A DNA stretch of 64,000 nucleotides from Sapria himalayana (taxonomy: Eukaryota; Streptophyta; Magnoliopsida; Malpighiales; Rafflesiaceae). This document shows, in pieces, positions 60,101-64,000 of this stretch (the stretch's first letter is position 1; each line of letters starts with the position of its first letter). Below the pieces are notes generated by a model, which was given only the letters and a program-made list of their open reading frames with translations, did no database searches and was not told where the DNA came from. Both the position numbers and the translations under genes were made by a program. The stretch spans positions 496,001 to 560,000 of the forward strand of contig JAREIK010000781.1 of NCBI GenBank assembly GCA_029783825.1, written 5' to 3'.

Positions 60101-60756
60101 CAAAACTTTAATTACTATGAACCATGATTTTGATCATGATACATTTTCATAATCCTCAAAATCACATGAAAATAAAAATATGTACATAAATAGCCAAGTA
60201 AAATAAATCTAATTGATGAGTTCTTTCAGAGAAAATCACTGATGAGAAATTCATGAACATATAATTTTCATTTCAAATACCTCAAATGCCCGAAGAATCC
60301 ACCAGCAACAGCCTGCAACTTCGGAAACTGCCAGCCAGACCACAATTCCAAGGGCAGATAAACATCAACAAGCACCACAACTCTGCCTTCGTTCCCACTC
60401 TCACCTACTTCGCCATGTAAAACCCAACCTTTGACTTTCAGACACTTGTTCAACACCAACCCAAGAATCTGATGCACAACGCTCCCACTCTGATAATGAA
60501 TTCCACCTCGTTTTCTCGCTTTCTTATTCGATGAATGATGCTCACCGGCATTTCCATGGTTTGAAACATCGCGGGCTGTGATTGGGGAGAGAAGAATGCC
60601 TGCCGAAGTTTTAAACCCGTTTTCAGTAGCGCTTGTGTGAAGTTGGCAAGGGGAGGGGAAGGTTAGGGATGTGAGATTAGCGGAAACAGGAGGAGGAACC
60701 GTGAGAACGGTGCATAGATAGCCACATAGTTTCTGGCCAGAAAACGGATCTTCCAT
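27654..60756 (-). CDS. F-box / CW / RING / SNF2-family helicase protein
   Basis: Homologue of Arabidopsis At3g54460. Eight exons on the minus strand (60756-60281, 37923-35359, 35248-35035, 33049-32873, 28375-28316, 28228-28098, 27995-27881, 27800-27654) join in frame to 1,294 codons plus a stop, close to the Arabidopsis length. Domains in order: family-specific N terminus; F-box (about residues 247-288, DVTDDILSCILSLLGPRDLA); start of the split SNF2 ATPase with Walker A GLGKT (358-362); a basic, Gly/Arg-rich insert; CW zinc finger (535-578, WVQCDACEKWRKVG..WFC); Walker B as DEGH (798-801) and GTPTPNT; RING-like finger (about 1014-1050, CxxxC..CRHLLCLDC..CAFPGC); then helicase C (VLIFSQFLEH, ALLMDGSAALGLDLS, motif VI QVISRAHRMG). 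It is probably nuclear. The F-box suggests an SCF partner, CW a methyl-histone reader, RING plus SNF2 a Rad5-like remodeller; these roles are inferred. No stop or frameshift is seen. Confidence 0.88.
27881..27995 (-). CDS. F-box helicase exon 7
   Basis: Begins CAG|C ATG GAG after (CTT)n and completes Ser1208. Encodes MEEQVISRAHRMGATRPIHV (motif VI) and TIEEQMLDFLQ, donor CAG|GTGGGG. Confidence 0.9.
28098..28228 (-). CDS. F-box helicase exon 6
   Basis: Encodes VKSLSTFQRDETCTALLMDG and SAALGLDLSFVTRVFLMEP (helicase motif V region), ending IWDR plus AG|GTGGTG. Confidence 0.9.
28316..28375 (-). CDS. F-box helicase exon 5
   Basis: Twenty codons, LTLAGINHVGLYSPMHSSNK, between TTGTGCAG|TTGACC and AAG|GTAGCA. 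Confidence 0.88.
28443..29164. repeat. Microsatellite cluster in helicase intron 5
   Basis: (CA)17 at 28443-28476, (CA)n at about 28632-28650 running into TATG repeats, and (CA)n at 29132-29164. Confidence 0.9.
31046..31704. mobile_element. hAT-like element with perfect 8-bp target duplication
   Basis: Flanked by ACTACTAT at 31038-31045 and 31705-31712. Terminal inverted repeats are CTAAGAAGCACATACACGG and, read from the other end, CAATGAAGCACAGACACGG. The inside is an AT-rich block followed by a GC-rich block (31393-31680) with repeated GATACG/GTATCC and GTGTCC motifs and a perfect 28-bp palindrome at 31549-31576. No transposase is present, so it is non-autonomous. An 8-bp duplication is the hAT hallmark. 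Confidence 0.85.
31549..31576. repeat. Perfect 28-bp palindrome
   Basis: ATCCGATACGCCAC followed directly by its reverse complement. The centre is CACGTG, a G-box core. Confidence 0.95.
32348..32383. repeat. (CA)n microsatellite
   Basis: CA units interrupted once by AA. Confidence 0.9.
32873..33049 (-). CDS. F-box helicase exon 4
   Basis: Residues 1086-1144, from DDWDPDWQSTSSSKVAYLVK to VLIFSQFLEHIHVIEQQ, the start of the helicase C-terminal lobe. Boundaries are GTGCAG|GATGAC and CAG|GTATTT. Confidence 0.9.
33185..33476. mobile_element. GC-rich hAT MITE A
   Basis: Termini TAGAGGTGTCAACCGG and CCGTTTGACACCGCTA. Perfect 8-bp target duplication GATAACAC at 33177-33184 and 33477-33484. The inside is packed with GGCACGG/CCGTGCC motifs. 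Lies in helicase intron 3. It lacks the 16-bp internal hairpin of elements C and F. Confidence 0.92.
33518..33823. mobile_element. GC-rich hAT MITE B
   Basis: Termini TAGAGGTGTCAACCGAG and TTTTTGACACCACTA. The central part, with TTGCTTACGTGGCTGATTG and a TTGCATTTTCATGCAA palindrome, is shared with the element ending at 34342. No convincing target duplication. Confidence 0.75.
34030..34342. mobile_element. Degenerate hAT MITE, sister of MITE B
   Basis: Shares with MITE B the sequence around TTGCTTATGTGGCCAATTACA and TTGCATTTTCACGCAA. It ends CTAACACCTCTA. The 5' end is eroded (TAGATGATAATGCACC). MITE C inserted exactly at its right terminus. Confidence 0.65.
34345..34701. mobile_element. GC-rich hAT MITE C, nested at the end of another
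   Basis: Termini TAGAGGTGTCATACGG and CGGTTGACACCTCTA. Perfect target duplication CCTCTACT at 34337-34344 and 34702-34709; the left copy includes the terminal CCTCTA of the older element. Contains a perfect hairpin: GACCGCGGGTCGGGTC at 34489-34504 and its complement at 34511-34526, with a 6-base loop. Confidence 0.92.
35035..35248 (-). CDS. F-box helicase exon 3 (RING-like finger)
   Basis: Acceptor CTCTCAG, then G TGC GGA GAG. Encodes CGEWCRLPVITPCRHLLCLDC, then CAFPGCG and PENPNPKWPVPEDLIELQPS, ending YKQ. The next bases are GCTGGT, so the donor is GC. The GT four bases later would create TGA at once in the next exon. Confidence 0.88.
35359..37923 (-). CDS. F-box helicase exon 2 (F-box, ATPase N half, CW)
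   Basis: A 2.57-kb exon. It begins after GTCTGCAG at 37924; the upstream Met at 37940 lies in the intron and is not the start. It codes for residues 159-1013: SIWNLSGCHV, F-box, Walker A, CW finger, and DEGH followed by GTPTPNT. It ends YHLQFGGSCQ plus AG|GTGGCT, which joins G to give Arg1014. Confidence 0.92.
38261..38934. mobile_element. Composite GC-rich hAT MITE D
   Basis: Perfect target duplication TCTTGATG at 38253-38260 and 38935-38942. Terminal TAGAGGTGTCAATCGGG and GTTTGACACCTCTA. A second terminus, GGTTGACACCTCTA, lies inside, ending at 38832. Two half-elements face each other around 38560-38660 (GGCCCGTCTATTTTAAACCG against CGGTTTAAAATAGCCGGGCC), so it is a fold-back or nested composite. 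It sits just inside the 3' side of the long helicase intron 1. Confidence 0.88.
39121..39596. mobile_element. GC-rich hAT MITE E
   Basis: Termini TAGAGGTGTCAAACGTG and CCCGTTTGACGCCTCTA. Target duplication CGCGACCA/CACGACCA (7 of 8) at 39113-39120 and 39597-39604. Carries a decayed version of the hairpin (GACCGTGGGTCGGGTC at about 39390). Confidence 0.88.
40530..44445 (+). mobile_element. hAT transposon copy 2, inactive
   Basis: The left terminus is TAGAGGTGTCAAGTCGGC at 40530. The right GC-rich end (44265-44445) is eroded and has no clear terminal repeat. The transposase matches the 1064-4604 element: WTHF-like text near 42060, MFVKTIREESLDKNF near 42760-42810, and FDYVNNKSDKFIIDNSD, FLKNFYDTKNMYLSLYTPTT, AVEMKTIYLKY at 43042-43299. 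Stops and frameshifts are frequent. MITE F lies inside its left end. The whole is in helicase intron 1. Confidence 0.72.
40876..41224. mobile_element. GC-rich hAT MITE F
   Basis: Termini TAGAGGTGTCAACTAGCCC and CCCGTTTGACACCTCTA. Target duplication TGCCTGCC/TGTCTGCC (7 of 8) at 40868-40875 and 41225-41232. Carries a perfect hairpin: GACCGCGGGTCGGGTC at 41014-41029 and its complement at 41036-41051. Confidence 0.9.
44620..45100 (-). mobile_element. Copia reverse transcriptase relic
   Basis: On the minus strand 45097-44888 reads LAKYESWYL, LQKKPISCQRVFIIKIDIND, then KVDKSKNNLVLRYFIQKFKV. This tracks the Copia RT start (xNxTWxLVD..KPIGCKWVFKIK..DGxVxRYKARLVAKGF). Further down (to about 44720), RLDLIYKLXKILFELRN matches the later VCKLKKALYGLKQ region. 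It is full of stops and lies in helicase intron 1. Confidence 0.6.
45350..45840 (-). mobile_element. Second Copia reverse transcriptase relic
   Basis: Minus-strand traces include VDECFIVKTSSKDKI and GFILNFKLIIMMIFL (45840-45660) and a LLIIYINDI stretch near 45360-45390 in the position of the YVDD motif. Weaker than the neighbouring relic but the same order and strand. Confidence 0.45.
46000..49270. other. AT-rich intron sequence, no gene seen
   Basis: Diverged repeats only. A GGTTGTCAAAGGCACAC string at about 47749 followed by CACCTAGGCACC may be an eroded MITE end, but no partner terminus was found. Confidence 0.35.
49282..49679. mobile_element. Non-autonomous hAT-like MITE with CTATAAAT duplication
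   Basis: Perfect 8-bp duplication CTATAAAT at 49274-49281 and 49680-49687. Termini CAAAGTTTTTAAA and, from the other end, CATAGTTTTTAAA. An AT-rich left half adjoins a GC-rich core (49480-49625) with a perfect 14-bp hairpin: GCTCGACGGAGCTC at 49586-49599 and its complement at 49603-49616, loop of 3. Confidence 0.85.
51380..51720 (-). mobile_element. Third Copia reverse transcriptase relic
   Basis: The minus strand at about 51700-51570 reads VVTIKIDYDNKINKLKVRLI then TRNFTNIYIVVYIN, the same RT segment as at 44888-45097 (KxKxDxDGKIxRxKARLVxRGFxQxxGVDY). Decayed, inside helicase intron 1. Confidence 0.5.
52050..53775. repeat. Large diverged tandem duplication, about 0.9-1.0 kb x 2
   Basis: The segments AAAACAAAAG.GTAATTA (52062/53052), TGAGTCA.CCCAAT (52298/53249) and ATTATGATATAGGATCATA (52684/53564) occur in the same order in both halves, with offsets of 880 to 990 bases. 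Each half ends in an (AT)n run (52861-52905; 53741-53774). Confidence 0.7.
52861..52905. repeat. (AT)n microsatellite
   Basis: About 22 AT units. Similar runs lie at 53741-53774 and 54090-54118. Confidence 0.95.
54977..55529. mobile_element. Degenerate hAT MITE G with internal tandem duplication
   Basis: Termini TAGACATGTCAACAGGGCT and CCCATTGGATACTTCTA resemble the TAGAGGTGTCAA family. Flanks AGTAAGAA/AGTATAAA agree at 6 of 8 positions. GC-rich motifs have decayed (CG to CA/TG), suggesting an old, formerly methylated copy. Confidence 0.6.
55151..55441. repeat. 146-bp tandem duplication in MITE G
   Basis: Units from 55151 and 55297 both carry TTGCTA.CCT.ATTAGGCCTAA-like text, GGCACGATCAGCCCAAAAAC and GAGTTACCCCTTTTTAGAA. 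Confidence 0.85.
56340..59457 (+). mobile_element. hAT transposon copy 3, inactive
   Basis: The right terminus GTCGGGTTGATACCTCTA ends at 59457. The left end is eroded near 56340-56360. Transposase traces follow the other two copies: NMFMRTIKDK near 57630 and MKIIFSILENIRNILK near 57700-57750. A common non-coding landmark, CATTGGATTTAATCCAATGG (near 56631), parallels CCATTGGATTTC near 1437 in copy 1. Confidence 0.6.
59549..59560 (-). other. Degenerate LTR-retrotransposon primer-binding motif
   Basis: Reads TGGTATTAGAGC on the minus strand. No element body is recognised around it. Confidence 0.3.
60281..60756 (-). CDS. F-box helicase exon 1 (N terminus)
   Basis: The start is taken at MEDPFSGQKLCGYLCTVLTV because it matches the family N terminus (MxxxxxxHKLCGFLCAVL in Arabidopsis). 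The frame is open further upstream to 61038, so an earlier Met is possible. The exon carries GSVVHQILGLVLNKCLKV and VVVLVDVYLPLELWSGWQFP, and ends GGFFGHL plus AG|GTATTTG. AG joins T of exon 2 to give Ser159, restoring HLSADW, which the family shares. Confidence 0.88.
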
Positions 60757-61090
60757 GAATGCCTCGCTGCTAGTAGATTGAATGGAAGGAGATTTTGTTT
60801 GATGCATACGTTTCCGATGCCTGCCGTACGTCACCATTCGGCATTCACCACCTACTTGGCGCCACCCTGAACGAGAAACTTCAGACCCCCAAGCATTCAA
60901 TTTCAAGCCAAAACTCCCTTCGTGTCCGGAAGATTTGACGAAAAAGTAAAAACAGAAGGGGCAAAGCCAGGCCAACCAGGGATCCAGCCCGGCCTGACAA
61001 GTAGAAAGAGTAAGCGACCGTGGGCCGGAGCGTTCCAAAAGTTAGGCCCAATTTAAATTTCCTTATACTAAAAATATATATTATATATTT
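60757..61090 (-). promoter_or_regulatory. Upstream region of the F-box helicase gene
   Basis: The open frame continues to ATG at 61038, and GC content stays exon-like to about 61040, so this is probably 5' leader or an N-terminal extension. A TATA-rich stretch lies at 61069-61090. No transcription start can be assigned from sequence. Confidence 0.4.
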
Positions 61091-61276
61091 TTTTTTGTTA
61101 AAATTGTATTTTGAGACCCAAATTCGAAAATACGTATGATTTTATTCCCAACCCAAAAAATTTATTAGAAACAGCATCAACATGAAAAAAAAAAATTTAT
61201 ATTGGAGCCCAAAAATCAGAAACCCTAAACTACTTTTTGATTTCAAAAATCTATTTCGTTTTTTAAAATTAAAAGT

Positions 61277-61436
61277 TATATATATATATATATATATAAC
61301 TATATGTGTGTTCTGTGTGCATGTGTATTTATAGTTGTATAAATATGTATATTTATACATATTTATTGATATATATATATATATATATATATAACTATAT
61401 GTGTGTGTTGTGTGCATGTGTGTTTATAGTTGTGTA
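61277..61436. repeat. 95-bp tandem duplication with (TA)n
   Basis: Two units of (TA)n, AACTATATGTGTGT, CTGTGTGCATGTGT and TTTATAGTTGT, the first near 61280 and the second 95 bases later. Confidence 0.75.
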
Positions 61437-61455
61437 TATATTTATTTATTTATTG

Positions 61456-61478
61456 ACACACACACACACACACACACA

Positions 61479-61507
<29 letters not shown>
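61456..61507. repeat. 52-bp perfect palindrome (AC)13(GT)13
   Basis: Thirteen AC units directly abut thirteen GT units, giving 26-bp arms with no loop. The TG tract continues three bases further on the right. Confidence 0.95.
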
Positions 61508-61510
<3 letters not shown>

Positions 61511-61559
61511 ACTTTTAATTGAAAAAACAAAACCACTTTTTGAAATCAAAAATCAATTT

Positions 61560-62350
61560 TGCTAGTTAGATTTGGAATTCAAAAATCACCCGATTTCTTT
61601 AAAAAATATAGGAGCAAAATTAAGTTTTGATTTTTGGAGCCCAAAAACATAAATATTTTATTTTATATTTGAGTAATAATAAAGTTTTTTTTTTTTTGTT
61701 ATTTAAGGATCAAATCATAAATATTTTTGAATTTGAATATGAAAACATTATTTTTCCTTTTTTACTTGTAATCCTTATAAATAAAGCAAAAAATAAATAA
61801 TATTTATTAATGCAAATGTGACATCACTAAAAAAATTTCTAAATAAAACTAGTTGAGATACAATATATTTGAGTCAATTGTGAAAATTTTTTTAGATAAT
61901 ATTATTATAAATAATAACTACAAGTTATATTTAAGATTTGTGAAAGCAATTAATCCTTGACCTGGTTGATTATTTTTCACTACAGCCAATCTATATCATT
62001 CATTTTTTTTCATATTTCTAAAATTAGCTCATTTAACATCAATCATATTATTTGTTTAGTATTCACAAGCTAATCCAATTGGCATCACTTGACTCATGAT
62101 GTGTGTGTGTGTGTGTGTGTGTGTTTGTGTGTGTGAAAAACTATTCTTTCCTCGGTCCTATTAGAGAAGTTTAGAACAAGTTACAAATAGAGAGTGAAGA
62201 ATGAAAATCACAAAAGAAAGACTCTCCTGTAGCTCCTTTATTTTCATTTTATAGATAGAAAAGATGATGTGTGAGAGGGAGGGGCACACGAGAGCTGAAA
62301 TTAAAAAAAAGAATACATAGAGTGAGTCTCCCCTCTTCCATCCTCTTCTA
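61560..62350. other. AT-rich sequence with (GT)n, no gene seen
   Basis: (GT)n at about 62100-62137. Otherwise nothing recognisable. Confidence 0.4.
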
Positions 62351-62609
62351 TTATGGGTCTTGGACAAATGCAAGGAGTTACAATGGATGACATTTATACC
62401 CTCCTCAAGTTCATGCTTTTTAAAAGATACCATACTAGAAAAACATGGAGGAGAGAGATGCTCATTAACTCTCTTATAAATTTTGCTCTCTGGGATAGTA
62501 TGGTTGTGCTTGGATGCTTGGTTTCTACTCTAAAAATTTTGCTCTTCATTCCCAATTATAGAGTTGAGTGTGTTACTCGAATTCTAATCAATGTGCTATC
62601 AATCAACAT

Positions 62610-62775
62610 TGTGCTCAGTGTAGAGCATGAGTTTATGTTGGGTCGTGGTCAGCATAGAGCATGATTTTTACAACTCTTGACTTTTATTGGTGTAGAGCAT
62701 GATTTTCTACCTGGTTGTGCTAAGAATAGAGCATGATTTATGTCCAATGTGCTTGGAATTGAGCATTGTTTTGCT
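62610..62775. repeat. Degenerate short tandem repeat around AGAGCATGA
   Basis: TAGAGCATGATTT-like strings recur about every 37 bases (near 62622, 62656, 62695, 62732). The overlapping 103-codon open frame (62353-62664) matches nothing I know. Confidence 0.5.
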
Positions 62776-64000
62776 TATCAAGTTATTGCTCAGGTGTCAA
62801 TGATGTAGAGAGGATTACTATTTGGATGGTTGATATTCAAATTGGTTGCTGGATAGTTTATTGGATGGAAAAAATGGCTACTAAAATTTACCAGAATAAG
62901 CTAGTGTGTTTGCTCTAATTTGCTATGTTGTGAATTGTAAAATTTCATTTTTTTTATATAATTTTGATTTTTATTGATTTTTATAATATATGTGCATGTT
63001 AGAATTCAGTTGTATGTTTATTTCGTGAGTAATATTTGTATGTGTGTGTGTGTGTGTAATTTTGCATAATTAATTAATTGAGTGAGTGTGAGTGTGATGT
63101 GTGTGTTGAAACTATCAGCATATTATATGGACTATGTTAGTTGATCTCTATGTAGTGTGCAAAATTTTGATTCACACCTTGTGTGCATGTGCGTACCCTT
63201 GTGCATTGATAATTTAATGTGGGGTGTGATCAATAAAATTTTGGGAATAATAAAAAACTAGTCACATGTTTAAGTGTAAATTTTGTAACCACCTTAATTA
63301 ATCAAGCTAGATAATTAGGAAAGAGTTGAGTTTCAATATCAGGTTCATTAGTATTCAAACTTCCAATAATTTTTTAAGACTAGATAATAAATGAGAAAGA
63401 GAATTAAAAAAGAAAATAAATACTGAAGGAATTGTGAATATTTTATCTTTGTGATTGAATATTTATGGTAGAAAATAAATATCCGGGCAAGTGAATTTTT
63501 TGATTTTTTTTTTTTTTTGTATCACAAACTCTGCCCAATTTGCAACAATGGCCATATTGTGTTTTTTCTAGTAGCTAGCACCCTATAAGCTACAAATTAC
63601 TATAGGCTATGAGAAGTTTGAGTGAGACAACACTTTATATTAAAAATGATTAAAATTATGAACTATTGATTGTGTCAATCTATGTAGATGGCATAATCGT
63701 TACAAGTTAATAATTGGAATTGGTAGAAGCCTTTAAACACGACATGTAATATAAATATGAAATATCAAACTTAGGCTCCCTAAATCATTTCTTGTGACTT
63801 GAAATCTTTCAAAATACAAGTGGTATATCAGTATACCAAATAAGATATATTCAGTCAAAACTAAAGAATTATGGTATGAATGACTGTTAACTAGTTTCTA
63901 CACTACTAATTTTAAACAAGAAGTTAATTTCTACTCAATATAGAATAATTAATAGTAAATCATACAGAAGTCTAATTGGTAGTATGGTGTATGCATCTGC
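62776..64000. other. AT-rich sequence, no gene seen
   Basis: A (TG)n run near 63040-63058. No exon, RNA gene or transposon terminus is recognised. Confidence 0.4.

Larger units (their letters stand above)
37924..60280 (-). other. 22.4-kb intron 1 of the F-box helicase gene
   Basis: Bounded by AG|GTATTTG at 60280 and GTCTGCAG at 37924, with the codon split 2+1 between the exons. It contains MITEs D, E, F and others, two long hAT relics, Copia RT relics, tandem duplications and microsatellites, and no other recognisable gene. Confidence 0.85.

Noticed and set aside
62353..62664. 103-codon open frame as a gene
   Set aside because: No recognisable family, AT-rich codons, and its end overlaps a degenerate short tandem repeat.

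Overview
This window is nuclear DNA from a flowering plant. The exons are islands of moderate GC in a strongly AT-rich background, the introns run from 0.1 to 22 kb, and everything between exons is old transposon sequence and microsatellites. I could not fix the species. Three plant genes can be assembled from short exons.

(1) Left edge, minus strand: the 5' end of NRPE1, the largest subunit of RNA polymerase V, which acts in RNA-directed DNA methylation. Three coding exons lie at 4876-4796, 871-745 and 652-537, and the gene continues past base 1. Its first coding intron holds a near-full-length, stop-riddled hAT transposon (1064-4604). A strong splice acceptor just 5' of the ATG suggests a separate 5' leader exon, possibly near 10875.

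(2) 24934-26183, plus strand: a type-A response regulator of cytokinin signalling in four exons, with all receiver-domain residues present. Intron 1 has a GC donor and intron 2 has no usable in-frame donor, so it is either a fresh pseudogene or carries a one-base sequence error.

(3) 60756-27654, minus strand: one 33-kb gene for an F-box / CW zinc-finger / RING / SNF2-helicase protein of the Arabidopsis At3g54460 family. The eight exons join in frame to 1,294 codons. The N-terminal exon lies 22.4 kb from the main exon, across an intron full of transposons. The RING exon leaves through a GC donor.

Mobile-element layout: a Copia relic at about 6255-9600; a PIF/Harbinger derivative at 11364-12433; a Copia element with readable gag, integrase, RT, RNase H and 3' LTR at 14220-18622; an internally deleted Copia at 20480-22100; an 8-bp tandem array at 22832-23366; and CA-repeat-rich DNA at 26400-29200. 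Five degenerate tandem copies of a unit of roughly 470-515 bp (29640-32480) sit in a helicase intron, interrupted by a 659-bp hAT element with a perfect 8-bp target duplication. A family of very GC-rich hAT MITEs with TAGAGGTGTCAA termini fills the helicase introns, four of them in one 2-kb intron. They share termini with three long hAT elements (1064-4604, 40530-44445, 56340-59457), which are the likely source family. Copia reverse-transcriptase relics on the minus strand and further duplications fill 44.6-54 kb. I found no rRNA, tRNA or CRISPR array.
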